64,000 nucleotides of DNA, from NCBI RefSeq assembly GCF_000337555.1, contig NZ_AOIO01000021.1:112430-176429 (forward strand), written 5' to 3'. Each line of letters starts with the position of its first letter. The first letter of the stretch is position 1. This DNA comes from Natrialba asiatica DSM 12278 (GTDB lineage: Archaea; Halobacteriota; Halobacteria; Halobacteriales; Natrialbaceae). Position numbers and translations under genes: made by a program. Under the pieces are notes generated by a model. The model did not search any database. It saw nothing but the letters and a program-made list of their open reading frames with translations, and was not told the DNA's origin. Positions 26,921 to 35,488 of this stretch are shown piece after piece.

Positions 26921-27697
26921 TCAGACCTCGCGATCCTCGCTGATCTGCGGAACGCCTTGCACGGTAATCGTCTCGCCGACGACGTACGACGATGCCGGGC
27001 TGGCGAGGAACTGGGCGACGTCCGCGATCTCTTCGACGGTACCGATGCGGCGCGCGACCGCCTCGCGGTCGATGTTCTCGGCGGAGACGCCCATTTGACT
27101 CTCGACGCCCGGCGTCGCGACGAAGCCCGGCGCGATGCAGTTGACGCGCACGTCGTCGTCGGCCCACTCGTAGGAGAGCGTCGTCGTAAGGTTGACGACC
27201 GCAGCCTTGGCCGCCCCGTAGGGGCTCATCAGCGGCGACCCGCGCTGGCCGGCGACGCTCGCGAGATTGATGACCGAACCGCCGCCGTCCTTGAGGTGCT
27301 CGGCCGCCGCGTGGGTGCAGTGGTAGGTGCCGTGGAGGTTGATATCGACGATGGTCTTCCAGCCGTTCGGCGACACGTCGTCGAAGTCGGCCATGAACGA
27401 CGCGCCGGCGTTGTTCACCAGCACGTCGAGTTCACCGAACTCGTCGACGGTCGCCTCGACGAGCGCCTCGACGGCCTCGCGGTCGGTCACGTCGCATTCG
27501 ACGGCCAGCGCCTCGCCGGGGCGCTCGCTTTCGGTGATCGCCGCCGCAACCGGGTCGACGTTGCCCTGCTCGCGCGAGCAGAGGACCACGTCGACCCCGT
27601 CCGCGGCGAACCGCTCGGCGATCGCCTTCCCGATGCCGGAAGAGGAGCCGGTCACGAGCGCGACGTTGCCGTCGACGCCGAATTGCGTTGTGCTCAT
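26921..27697 (-). CDS. Short-chain dehydrogenase/reductase
   Basis: A 258-residue NAD(P)-dependent oxidoreductase. It has the cofactor loop TGSSSGIGKAIAERF, CDVTDREAVEA, the NNAG motif in VLVNNAGASF, and the catalytic S-Y-K set (SVAGQRGSPLMSPYGAAKAA, Tyr about 161 and Lys about 165). C-terminal PGFVATPGVESQM is the usual substrate loop. Closest by pattern to FabG-like or 3-hydroxyacyl/alcohol dehydrogenases; the substrate cannot be told. Given the acyl-CoA enzymes a few kb away, acyl substrates are plausible (inference). Confidence 0.88.
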   Translation of the reverse strand: MSTTQFGVDGNVALVTGSSSGIGKAIAERFAADGVDVVLCSREQGNVDPVAAAITESERPGEALAVECDVTDREAVEALVEATVDEFGELDVLVNNAGASFMADFDDVSPNGWKTIVDINLHGTYHCTHAAAEHLKDGGGSVINLASVAGQRGSPLMSPYGAAKAAVVNLTTTLSYEWADDDVRVNCIAPGFVATPGVESQMGVSAENIDREAVARRIGTVEEIADVAQFLASPASSYVVGETITVQGVPQISEDREV

Positions 27698-27793
27698 ACG
27701 CGATCACCGGACTGCCGTGAATTCGCTACCATTGTTAGCAACAGAGAACAGTAGACGGACATTGTTAATAAAAGTGGGCGAACGACCCGCACT

Positions 27794-27802
27794 GTTAAGT
27801 AG
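27794..27802 (+). promoter_or_regulatory. TATA-like box of the HAD hydrolase transcript
   Basis: GTTAAGTAG lies about 27 nt before ATG 27825, the first codon of a 34-residue upstream ORF, rather than before the HAD start itself. The transcript should therefore begin at or close to 27825. Confidence 0.45.
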
Positions 27803-27824
27803 CGCCGCCGAGAGTCACGACTAA

Positions 27825-27982
27825 ATGCGGCTCGAGTTCACTGCCGATGGAGCGCCTGTGGATGACAGCACCGATTCGCGGTACGAGTGCGGGCGAGCAA
27901 AGAGAGAGCGAGAGAGCGACACGAGATGAGCCGAACGACGGGGGCGTTGACACGGGTAGCACGCCGGCGGGTGGGGCGATGA
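27825..27982 (+). other. Two upstream mini-ORFs chained by ATGA overlaps to the HAD gene
   Basis: A 34-residue ORF (27825-27929, starts MRLEFTADGAPVDD) begins at the likely leaderless start. Its TGA overlaps the ATG of an 18-residue ORF (27926-27982, MSRTTGALTRVARRRVGR), whose TGA in turn overlaps ATG 27979 of the HAD protein. Neither peptide resembles a known protein. The arrangement may couple translation of the HAD gene, or may be chance, since short open frames are common at this GC content. Confidence 0.35.
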
Positions 27983-28731
27983 GTGACGGCCCCGCCGATA
28001 CCGACTCCGGCGGCAACGGACGGAGGGAGGGACCGGGCGCGGACTGGCAGGCCGTCTTCTGGGATATCGGCGGCGTCATCCTCGAACTCGAGTCCGTTCG
28101 GGCCGCTCACGCGACCGTCATCGAGGAGTTCGTCGAACGGAACGAACTCGACGTGTCGACCGTAGAGGCGGTCGAGACCTGGCGATCAGCCGTCGGCGAG
28201 TTCTTCCGCGAACGCGACGGAACCGAGTTCAGAGCGGCCCGGGACGGCTACGCGAAGGGATTCGAGGCGGTCGCGGGCGAGTCGCTTGCGACGGGGGAGT
28301 GGCGACCGGCGTTCGAGGAGACGGTCCAGTCCGCCATCGAACCGGTTCCGGGCGCCGTCGATGCGATCGAGCGACTCGCCGGACGAGACCTCCACGTCGG
28401 CGTCATCAGCGATGTCGACGATGACGCCGGCCGCGAGATGCTCGCCCGATTCGGCGTCCGCAAGCGGTTCGATTCCATTACGACCTCCGAGGAGGTCGGA
28501 CGCACCAAACCCGATCCAGAAATCTTCGAGACGGCGCTCGAGAAGGCCGGCGTCGAGCCGACCCGATCGCTGATGATCGGCGATCGGTACGAACACGACG
28601 TGAAGGGTGCCGACGAGGTGGGAATGTACGGAGTCGCGTTCGGGGCTGCCGACGGGCCGGCGGTCGCCTACCGGATCACGTCGCCGCTCGAGGTGCTCGA
28701 AATCGTCGCTGACGGGATTCCTGAGAAGTGA
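27979..28731 (+). CDS. HAD-superfamily hydrolase
   Basis: A 250-residue phosphatase-like enzyme. Motif I is AVFWDIGGVILELESV; motif II lies in VGVISDVDDDAGREML; motif III is the Lys of GRTKPDPEIF; motif IV is MIGDRYEHDVKGADEVGM. The Asp-x-Asp nucleophile pair appears as D-I-G rather than D-x-D-G-T, so the second Asp is missing; this is typical of haloacid-dehalogenase and epoxide-hydrolase-like (YihX) branches. The start is uncertain: ATG 27979 is linked to upstream mini-ORFs, while an in-frame ATG at 27847 would add 44 low-complexity residues. Confidence 0.85.
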   Translation: MSDGPADTDSGGNGRREGPGADWQAVFWDIGGVILELESVRAAHATVIEEFVERNELDVSTVEAVETWRSAVGEFFRERDGTEFRAARDGYAKGFEAVAGESLATGEWRPAFEETVQSAIEPVPGAVDAIERLAGRDLHVGVISDVDDDAGREMLARFGVRKRFDSITTSEEVGRTKPDPEIFETALEKAGVEPTRSLMIGDRYEHDVKGADEVGMYGVAFGAADGPAVAYRITSPLEVLEIVADGIPEK

Positions 28732-28798
28732 ACATTGTAAGTCTCTTTTCGCGGCGTAACTATTTTCGTTAAGAAGCACGACGGTGATCGTACCGACA

Positions 28799-28891
28799 AT
28801 GTCGAGCGCGTCCAGCGATTCGATATCTGCACGTGTACCGGCCGCCGAGCACGACGGGTCTCCCCACAAAACTACCGCGCGAACCCCATGA
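28799..28891 (+). other. Upstream mini-ORF overlapping the phosphotransferase start
   Basis: A 30-residue ORF (MSSASSDSISARVPAAEHDG) begins 23-38 nt after TATTTTCGTTAAG, suiting a leaderless start, and its TGA overlaps ATG 28888 (ATGA). The main gene has no TATA box at leaderless distance, so its mRNA probably starts here. Function as a coupling leader is inferred. Confidence 0.35.
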
Positions 28892-29949
28892 GCGAATCCT
28901 ACTACGAACGCCTCGTCGACGAGGACGCACTGGTCGCCTACCTCTCCGATCATCTCGAGGCCGTCGAGGACTACGAGATCAGCCGCCACCAGGAGGGCCA
29001 CTCGAACGAAACCCTGTTCGTCACCTGGGGAGATCGTGAACTCGTCATCCGTCGCCCGCCGCCGGGCGAGACCGCGGACACCGCACACGACGTGTTGCGC
29101 GAGTTCCGCGTGACGGACGCCGTCGCGGACACCGCCGTTCCGGTCCCCGAACCGGTACTCGCCTGCGAGGACCACGACGTCATCGGCAGCGACTTCTACG
29201 TGATGGAGCATCTCGAGGGGAGCGTGCTCCGGGAGGACGAGCCGGCCCGATTCGCCGAACCCGAGTATCGCGAGCGGATCGGCGAAGAACTCGTCGACAC
29301 GCTGGCGTCGATCCACGGCGTCAACTACGAGGCCGTCGGACTCGGCGAGTTCGGTCGGCCGGCGGGCTACACCGACCGGCAGGTCGAACGCTGGGGCCAG
29401 CAACTCATGTGGGCCTTCGAGGTGACGGCCGACGAGCGCGAGGTGCCCGCCCTCTACGAGGTCGGTTCCTGGCTGCAGGAACACGCACCCGAGTCACACC
29501 CCCACACGCTCGTCCACGGCGATTACAAGCTCGATAACGTGATGTTCGGTCCCGGCGAGCCGCCCGCGCTGATCGGCGTCTTCGACTGGGAGATGGCCAC
29601 GCTCGGCGATCCGCGGGCCGACCTGGGCTGGATGCTCTCCTACTGGCGCGACGCGAAAGACCCCGAACCGGCGATCCCGGAACTCACGAACCGGTTCATG
29701 GAGCGCGAGGGGTACTCGACTCGCCGCGAACTCGTCGCACGCTGGGAGGCACAGACTGGATTCGAGTTCGAACACGAGCGATTCTACCGCGCGCTGGCGG
29801 TCTACAAACTGGCGGGGCTCGGCGAGATGTTCTTCCGGCGGTATCTCGAGGGCAACAGCGACGATCCGATGTATCCGCGGATGGAAGACCGCGTTCCGGC
29901 GCTCGCCGCGCGCGCACAGCGAATTATCGAGGGCGACGAACCGCTCTAG
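28888..29949 (+). CDS. APH-like phosphotransferase family protein
   Basis: A 353-residue aminoglycoside-phosphotransferase/choline-kinase fold protein. The ATP-binding lobe has RHQEGHSNETLFVTWGDREL, the hinge has FYVMEHLEGSVL, the catalytic loop is LVHGDYKLDNVMFG, and the metal-binding region is GVFDWEMATLGDPRADLGWM. This subfamily (ACAD10/11 kinase-domain-like) is often linked with acyl-CoA dehydrogenases and 4-hydroxy acid catabolism, which fits the fused beta-oxidation enzyme next door. Phosphorylation of a hydroxyacyl substrate is an inference. A 30-residue upstream ORF overlaps its start codon. Confidence 0.87.
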   Translation: MSESYYERLVDEDALVAYLSDHLEAVEDYEISRHQEGHSNETLFVTWGDRELVIRRPPPGETADTAHDVLREFRVTDAVADTAVPVPEPVLACEDHDVIGSDFYVMEHLEGSVLREDEPARFAEPEYRERIGEELVDTLASIHGVNYEAVGLGEFGRPAGYTDRQVERWGQQLMWAFEVTADEREVPALYEVGSWLQEHAPESHPHTLVHGDYKLDNVMFGPGEPPALIGVFDWEMATLGDPRADLGWMLSYWRDAKDPEPAIPELTNRFMEREGYSTRRELVARWEAQTGFEFEHERFYRALAVYKLAGLGEMFFRRYLEGNSDDPMYPRMEDRVPALAARAQRIIEGDEPL

Positions 29950-30101
29950 GGGTGACATCGGGCGGTCGTAACGGAGAGGACGGCGAATGACGGCGATCAT
30001 CCCCGCCACACCATCGTACAACTGTTATCTCGATCATTTTCATCTTAACGATGGTAACTGTCGTCGGTGGAGTTAAGACGCTCCCAACCGACGACACAGT
30101 C

Positions 30102-32060
30102 ATGTCATTCGACAGCATCGACCGCGTCGCCGTCCTCGGCGCGGGGAACATGGGCCACGGTATCACCGAAGTGACCGCCATGGGCGGCTACGAGGTCACG
30201 ATGCGCGACATCGAGCAAGAACTCGTCGACGACGGGTACGAACAGATCGCCTGGAGCCTCGACAAACTCGAGGAGAAAGACCGGCTGGGCGAGTCCGCCG
30301 ACGTCGTTCTCGACCGAATCAATACGACGACAGATCTCGAAGCGGCGGTCGCCGACGCGGATCTCGTCATCGAAGCCGCTCCCGAAAACCTGGAGCTAAA
30401 ACACGACATTTTCAGCGATCTGGAAGAGTTCACGACCGAGGACACGCTGTTGGCGACCAACACCTCGAGCCTGCCGATTTCGGACATCGCCGAGGTCCTC
30501 GACTCCCCCGAACGGGTCCTCGGCCTGCACTTTTTCAATCCGCCGGTGAAGATGGACCTCGTCGAGGTCATCTACGGGCAGGAGACGACCGACGAGGCCG
30601 CGGACGCCGGTTACGAGTGGGTCGAGTCGATCGACAAGACGCCAATCTACGTGCGCAAGGACGTCCGCGGCTTCGTCGTCAACACCATCGTTGGCCCGTT
30701 CGGTGGCGAACCCGCCTGGATGGTCTCCGAGGGCGAGGCCACGATCCGACAGGCCGACGCGGCGATGTCCCACCAGCGGGGCTACCCCATGGGCCCGTTC
30801 GAACTCGCCGACTTGACCGGCATCGACGTGGGCTACCACGTCCGCAAGGAGGGCGGAACCGAGGTCCCGCCAATTATTGAAGAGCAGGTCGAGGCCGACG
30901 AACTCGGTCAGAAGACCGGGAAAGGCTACTACGACTACGAGGACGGCACCGGTGCCGACTACGAACCCGGCGACGGCGAGGGCTTCGACACGCTCCGCGT
31001 CGAGGCGCGCATGATAAACCGCGCCGCGTTCCTCGTCGGTGAGGGGGTTGCCACGCCCGAGGAAGTCGACACTGGCGTCCAGCTCGGCCTCGGCTTCCCC
31101 GAGGGGATCTGCCGTCGAGCAGACAAAATCGGCCTCGATACCGTCCTCGAAAAACTCGAAACGCTGCACGAAGAGACCGGTGCCGACCGGTTCGAACCAC
31201 ACTCGTATCTCGAGGAACTCGTTTCAGAGGGTAAAACCGGCGAGGACGCCGGCGCAGGCTTCTACGAGTACGACACTGATGCCGGCGCGCTCGACTCCTA
31301 TCACAACATCAACGTCGAACTGGAGGAGGGCGTGCTGGCCGTCGAACTCGACCGCCCCTCGCGGATGAACGCCATTTCGAACGATCTCCTCGCCGAACTC
31401 GACGAGCTGCTCTCGACGGTCGACACCGACGACGTGCGCTGTGTCACCATCGAGGGCGTCGGCGACCGCGCGTTCAGCGCCGGGGCCGACATCACCGGTT
31501 TCGGCGGCGCGGACCCGACCGACGTGATGGACGTAACGCCCGCCTTCGAGACGGTCAACGACTTCCCGCGACCCGTCGTGGCCAAGATCGACGGCTACTG
31601 TCTCGGAGCCGGCCTCGAACTCGCACTCGCCTGCGACCTGCGACTCGCCACCGAACGGTCCTCCTTCGGCGCTCCCGAAATCGGGCTCGGATTGATCCCC
31701 GGCGGCGGCGGCACGCAGCGACTCCTGCGGGTGCTCGGCGAGACCCGCGCGAAAGAACTCGTCTTCCGCGGCAACCACATCGACGCCGAGCGCGCCGAAG
31801 AATGGGGGCTGGTTAATCGCGCAGTCGACCGCGACGAGTTCAGCGACGCGGTCGGGGCGTTCGTCGACGACCTGCGCACCGGCCCGCCGATCGGTCTCAA
31901 AGTGGCCAAGAAGGTGATGAACGAAGGCGAGGATGCGAGTCTCGAAGCTGCGCTCGCGATGGAGAGCCAGGGCTTCGGGCTCCTGTTTACGACCGAGGAT
32001 ATGCGCGAGGGGACGGCCGCCTTCGCCGAGGATCGGGAGCCCGAGTTCAGCGGCGAGTAG
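30102..32060 (+). CDS. Fused 3-hydroxyacyl-CoA dehydrogenase / enoyl-CoA hydratase
   Basis: A 652-residue bifunctional beta-oxidation enzyme in the archaeal order, dehydrogenase first. The NAD site is VAVLGAGNMGHGITEVTAMG at the N-terminus; LGLHFFNPPVKMDLVEVI carries the catalytic His; residues about 190-370 are the C-terminal dehydrogenase repeats. The crotonase domain follows from about residue 400, with RAFSAGADITGFGG, DGYCLGAGLELALACDLRLA and APEIGLGLIPGGGGTQRL holding the oxyanion glycines and catalytic Glu residues. ATG 30102 lies about 30 nt after GAGTTAAGACG. Besides fatty acids it could perform the PaaF/PaaH steps of phenylacetate breakdown (inference from neighbours). Confidence 0.93.
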   Translation: MSFDSIDRVAVLGAGNMGHGITEVTAMGGYEVTMRDIEQELVDDGYEQIAWSLDKLEEKDRLGESADVVLDRINTTTDLEAAVADADLVIEAAPENLELKHDIFSDLEEFTTEDTLLATNTSSLPISDIAEVLDSPERVLGLHFFNPPVKMDLVEVIYGQETTDEAADAGYEWVESIDKTPIYVRKDVRGFVVNTIVGPFGGEPAWMVSEGEATIRQADAAMSHQRGYPMGPFELADLTGIDVGYHVRKEGGTEVPPIIEEQVEADELGQKTGKGYYDYEDGTGADYEPGDGEGFDTLRVEARMINRAAFLVGEGVATPEEVDTGVQLGLGFPEGICRRADKIGLDTVLEKLETLHEETGADRFEPHSYLEELVSEGKTGEDAGAGFYEYDTDAGALDSYHNINVELEEGVLAVELDRPSRMNAISNDLLAELDELLSTVDTDDVRCVTIEGVGDRAFSAGADITGFGGADPTDVMDVTPAFETVNDFPRPVVAKIDGYCLGAGLELALACDLRLATERSSFGAPEIGLGLIPGGGGTQRLLRVLGETRAKELVFRGNHIDAERAEEWGLVNRAVDRDEFSDAVGAFVDDLRTGPPIGLKVAKKVMNEGEDASLEAALAMESQGFGLLFTTEDMREGTAAFAEDREPEFSGE

Positions 32061-32140
32061 CGCCCGTCCGCCGTTCGACACGCAGACGGTCCGCTGTACC
32101 GATTTCCCGGTGTGCCGGCGCTGACTGCCAGCAGTCAGTC

Positions 32141-32680
32141 TTACTCGGCGCCGTCGCCCTCACCTAGATCCTCGTAGATCCGCGGATCGGTTTTGAACTT
32201 GAGGACGTTGTGGACCGCCGAATTTCGGACGTTCGCGATAACGTCGCCGTACTCCGTGTAGCAGTCGTGAATCCACCGCGAGACCTGCTCGCGGTTGCGG
32301 AACATCATCACCGTCTTCCACTGGTACTCGCCGTCGGAAAGGAAGAAAAACAGCGTGTGTTTGTCCTGTTTGATGTGCTCCATCGCGTCCCGCCAGCGCT
32401 CGGCAAAGTGCTCGGCGTTGAACTTGAACTCGAACAGCGCGAAGATGTAGTACTCCTCGTTCGGGATAATCGCCTCTCGGAAGACGCCTTCGTCGCGCAT
32501 CCGCCGGATGGACTCGCTGACGGTGACGTGCGACACGTCGATATCGTACTCCTCATCGAGTACCGTCGTCAGTTCCCGCGAGGACAGTTGTGGATCGTTC
32601 GAGAGTTCACAGAGGATCGCGATGTCGCGGTCTTTGAACTCCCAGTTCGGTGCCTCATCGGACGTGGATTCGGATGTCAT
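32141..32680 (-). CDS. Winged-helix transcriptional regulator (Lrp/AsnC-like HTH)
   Basis: A 179-residue DNA-binding protein. The N-terminal winged helix includes FKDRDIAILCELSNDPQLSS, RELTTVLDEEYDIDVSHVTV, SESIRRMRDEGVF. The C-terminal half (ALFEFKFNAEHFAERWRDAM, LFFFLSDGEYQWKTVMMFRN) is not a canonical RAM domain but could bind a ligand or mediate dimerisation. Position between the fused acyl-CoA enzyme and the MaoC-PaaK pair suggests control of phenylacetate or acyl-CoA genes (inference). It is transcribed toward the fused enzyme gene (convergent). Confidence 0.82.
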   Translation of the reverse strand: MTSESTSDEAPNWEFKDRDIAILCELSNDPQLSSRELTTVLDEEYDIDVSHVTVSESIRRMRDEGVFREAIIPNEEYYIFALFEFKFNAEHFAERWRDAMEHIKQDKHTLFFFLSDGEYQWKTVMMFRNREQVSRWIHDCYTEYGDVIANVRNSAVHNVLKFKTDPRIYEDLGEGDGAE

Positions 32681-33087
32681 CTGTGATCGTCAGTCGGTGT
32701 CGCCGTAAGTTTGCAGTCGTCGATTCTGTGGGTACCGGCGCTGAACTCGGCTGACCGGAGTGGCTATCGAGTTCGGATTGCTGCTGTGCGGTGCCACTCG
32801 ATGTCAGTCACTGCTCTGCCCGGTCGTTCGTACGATTACCGTGTTTAGTTTCCATTGTAAAGTCAGTTTGGGAACGCACAGGAGACAGAATAGTTATGGA
32901 TAATCGTAATGGACAGATACCATATACTACTGTTCTATATAGGTATTTGGTGTAATTGAGAAATTACGCAGGAATATTCTAAATCGCTTCGTTCTATACC
33001 AGTATATGTCTAAATATGGTTGTTTGTGGATATAAAACACATACTCGAAATTGGTCAGGACATATATGACAGATATTCTGGTATGAT

Positions 33088-33189
33088 ATGAACGATATGA
33101 ACACCAACAACCACCATCAGCGTTCATCGCCACCGGGGCGTGGCGCTGGTCGGACTCCGGAGGCGATCCGTATAGGAACGCGTCGCTGA
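33088..33189 (+). other. Possible 33-residue leaderless ORF
   Basis: ATG 33088 lies about 27 nt after CATATATGAC. The frame encodes MNDMNTNNHHQRSSPPGRGA and stops at 33189. No family, no neighbour on this strand; may be noise or a small protein/sRNA start. Confidence 0.2.
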
Positions 33190-33198
33190 TTCTCGTGG

Positions 33199-33213
33199 GT
33201 CACAGTCTGTGAC
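33199..33213. promoter_or_regulatory. 15-bp palindrome GTCACA-N3-TGTGAC
   Basis: A perfect inverted repeat of six bases around GTC in the intergenic region of the regulator and MaoC genes. It could be an operator for the winged-helix regulator, but one copy gives no support beyond symmetry. Confidence 0.25.
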
Positions 33214-33313
33214 CGGCACCTGAATTGTCACCGCGTATTCGAGAGTGTCCCATCACGAACGGCCGGATCGTCGCGGGTCGCCTACCTTGGAACTCCCATC
33301 ATCCCGGATGGCC

Positions 33314-33781
33314 TTACGCTGCTGCCGTGGTTTTGATCAGGAACTTCATGTCGCCCTCGAAGACGACGGTGTCGTCCTGGTTCGTCATTACCGTATCGAG
33401 GACGACGAGGCCCGCGTCGTCGCGGCTGCTCACGTCTTTCGTCTCCGTCACTTCGATGTCGAGCGAGAGGGTGTCACCGATATAGACGGGGTTCGGCAGA
33501 TCCATGTAGTTCATCCCGAGGAAGGCAAATGCCGTGCGCTCGACGATGCCGGTGCGATAGACGAACCCCGTCGCCTGGACGAACGTCATCGGTCCGTGGG
33601 CGATCCGTCCCTCGAAGGGACCGTCCTCGGCGTAGTCCTCGTTCGTATGCAGTTCCGTCCAGTCGCCCGACAGCGCCGAGTGCATGACGAAATCGGCTTC
33701 CGTGACGGTTCGGCCGACACTTTCGAACTCCTGGCCCACTTCGAAGTCCTCGAAGTAGTGCGGCTCGTAACTGTATGCCAT
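33314..33781 (-). CDS. MaoC-family dehydratase/hydratase
   Basis: A 155-residue hot-dog-fold protein with FEDFEVGQEFESVGRTVTEA at the N-terminus, the hydratase region FVMHSALSGDWTELHTNEDYA and AHGPMTFVQATGFVYRTGIV, where Asp and His of D-W-x-x-x-H form the catalytic pair of (R)-enoyl-CoA hydratases. It lies beside paaK and in bacterial PaaZ the ring-opening hydratase is a MaoC-like domain, so it is a candidate oxepin-CoA hydratase here (inference). ATG 33781 begins MAYSYEPHYF; the upstream extension of the frame is a shadow of paaK. Confidence 0.88.
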   Translation of the reverse strand: MAYSYEPHYFEDFEVGQEFESVGRTVTEADFVMHSALSGDWTELHTNEDYAEDGPFEGRIAHGPMTFVQATGFVYRTGIVERTAFAFLGMNYMDLPNPVYIGDTLSLDIEVTETKDVSSRDDAGLVVLDTVMTNQDDTVVFEGDMKFLIKTTAAA

Positions 33782-33917
33782 ACGTAGACCTTCTAACCAA
33801 CCCACAAATAGTTTACCACGCACTCGATTCGGGTGTGACACAGCGGTAGATTGATCTCGACGCTCTCCACTGCGTTCCTCACCTGTCGCCGCCACCCATG
33901 CAGTATCACTCCCTCGA

Positions 33918-35240
33918 TTAGCGGTGGTCGTAGACCCGTTTGACCTTGCCGACCTCCGTCCGCTCGATACTCCCGGGATCGACGAGTTCGAGTTCGTCCG
34001 GCGTGAACGAGAGCACGTTTTCGAGCCGCGTGAGTATCCGATCGCGCAACTCGCGTCGCTCCACCGCTGGTTCGGTTTCGGATTCCGATTCCGAATCGGA
34101 ATCGGACTCGAGTTCGTGCTCGATCGTGAGTTCCAGTCGATCGAGGGTCTCCTCTCGATAGAGGTCGATCCGGTAATAGGGTGCGACGGAATCGAACTCG
34201 AGGACCACGTCCTCGATCTCACTGGGATAGAGATTGACGCCGCGGACGATGATGAGGTCGTCCGCACGACCGGTGACGTTATCCATGCGAACCATCGTTC
34301 GCCCGCAGGCACACTCCTCGGTGGTTAGCGTCGTTAGGTCGCCGGTTCGATATCGCAGTACCGGGAGTGCCTCCTTCGAGAGGGTGGTCAACACGAGTTC
34401 ACCTTCCTCGCCCTCGGGCAGTGGCTCGCCGGTGGTGGGGTCGACGACTTCGGGGTAGAAGTGGTCCTCCCAGACGTGGAGGCCGTCCTGGGCCTCGTGG
34501 CACTCGACCGAGACGCCGGGGCCGATGATCTCCGAGAGGCCGTAGATGTCGATGCCGGTGACGCCGAGGCGATCTTCGATTTCCTCGCGCATGGGGTCGG
34601 TACAGGGTTCGGCACCGAAGATAACGGTCGAGACCGGCAGGTCGGCGACGTCGATTCCCATTTCGGCGGCCGTCTCCGCGAGATACAGCGAGTACGACGG
34701 CGTGCAACTGAGCGCGTCGCTCTCTAAGTCTTGCAGGAGTTCGACCTGTCGCTGCGTCTGGCCCCCGCCGATCGGAATGACCGTCGCCCCGAGTTCCTCG
34801 ATGCCGTAGTGGAGTCCGAGGCCGCCCGTAAAGAGTCCGTAGCCGTAGCCGTTCTGGACGGTATCACCCGGTTCGACCCCCGCTGCGGCGAGCGATCGGG
34901 CGACGACCTCGCTCCAGACGGCCACGTCCTCGTCGGTGTAGGAGACGATTTTCGGTTTCCCGGTCGTTCCCGAGGAAGCGTGAATCCGGCACACGTCCGC
35001 GTCGTCGACGGCGAACAAGCCGTCCGGGTACTCCGCCCGAAAGTCTTCCTTCGTCGTGAACGGTAGTTGTCGGATGTCGTCGATCGTCTGGATATCGTCG
35101 GGGGAAACGCCGGCGGCGTCGAGTTCGTCGCGGTAGAACGCGACGTTGTCGTAGGCGTGGCGGACCGTCTCTCGAAGCCGTTCGTTCTGCAGCGCTCGAA
35201 TCTCCGAACGGGGGGCCGTCTCTGTCTGCGTGTGACTCAT
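33918..35240 (-). CDS. paaK: Phenylacetate--CoA ligase (first copy)
   Basis: AMP-forming ligase that converts phenylacetate to phenylacetyl-CoA, the entry step of aerobic phenylacetate breakdown. The 440 residues include FYRDELDAAGVSPDDIQTID, LPFTTKEDFRAEYPDGLFAV, the P-loop IHASSGTTGKPKIVSYTD, YGLSEIIGPGVSVECHE and LRYRTGDLTTL, all typical of PaaK. A Ser/Asp/Glu-rich insert (ESDSDSESESETEPAV) sits near residue 390, absent from the second copy at 44589. Transcribed leftward, followed by the MaoC gene 136 bp away. ATG 35240 (MSHTQTETAPR) chosen; upstream frame is not protein-like. Confidence 0.93.
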   Translation of the reverse strand: MSHTQTETAPRSEIRALQNERLRETVRHAYDNVAFYRDELDAAGVSPDDIQTIDDIRQLPFTTKEDFRAEYPDGLFAVDDADVCRIHASSGTTGKPKIVSYTDEDVAVWSEVVARSLAAAGVEPGDTVQNGYGYGLFTGGLGLHYGIEELGATVIPIGGGQTQRQVELLQDLESDALSCTPSYSLYLAETAAEMGIDVADLPVSTVIFGAEPCTDPMREEIEDRLGVTGIDIYGLSEIIGPGVSVECHEAQDGLHVWEDHFYPEVVDPTTGEPLPEGEEGELVLTTLSKEALPVLRYRTGDLTTLTTEECACGRTMVRMDNVTGRADDLIIVRGVNLYPSEIEDVVLEFDSVAPYYRIDLYREETLDRLELTIEHELESDSDSESESETEPAVERRELRDRILTRLENVLSFTPDELELVDPGSIERTEVGKVKRVYDHR

Positions 35241-35457
35241 CCTCACTCCCCACTCTAGAGTCCCTCGGTAAAAATCATGGGGTATGCACACACGGATTGT
35301 GGATTGTGGTAACGATCATAGTGCGGGGAGCGAAGTGGGCGAGGGAAGCTGACAGCGGCTCGCTCGCGGGACTAACGAGGACGACCCAGGTCAGCGAGTA
35401 CGAATCGGGCGCGTACCGCCACAGAACGCTTATAAAACCGCCACAAGCGGGGGTCGA

Positions 35458-35466
35458 TTTTTATAG
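35458..35466 (+). promoter_or_regulatory. TATA box of the ABC uptake operon
   Basis: TTTTTATAG lies 23-31 nt before ATG 35489, leaderless spacing. A second TTATAAAA about 30 nt further upstream (35430-35437) could be an alternative promoter element. Confidence 0.5.
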
Positions 35467-35488
35467 GGTGGTGAAATCAATTGGTGGT

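Larger units (their letters stand above)
32681..33313. other. AT-rich intergenic region of about 630 bp
   Basis: A 280-bp core (about 32830-33110) is far AT-richer than the surrounding DNA and has many TATA-like words. It holds the promoter of the leftward regulator gene and the 3-prime flank of the MaoC gene. A palindrome and one tiny leaderless-type ORF are listed separately. A 68-codon minus-strand frame (32927-33133) is Tyr/Ile/Phe-rich, unlike haloarchaeal proteins, and is rejected. No transposase motif was found in any frame. Confidence 0.5.

Noticed and set aside
32927-33133. 68-codon minus-strand ORF in the AT-rich gap
   Set aside because: Tyr/Ile/Phe/Arg-rich, without the acidic composition of haloarchaeal proteins; no promoter spacing or family.
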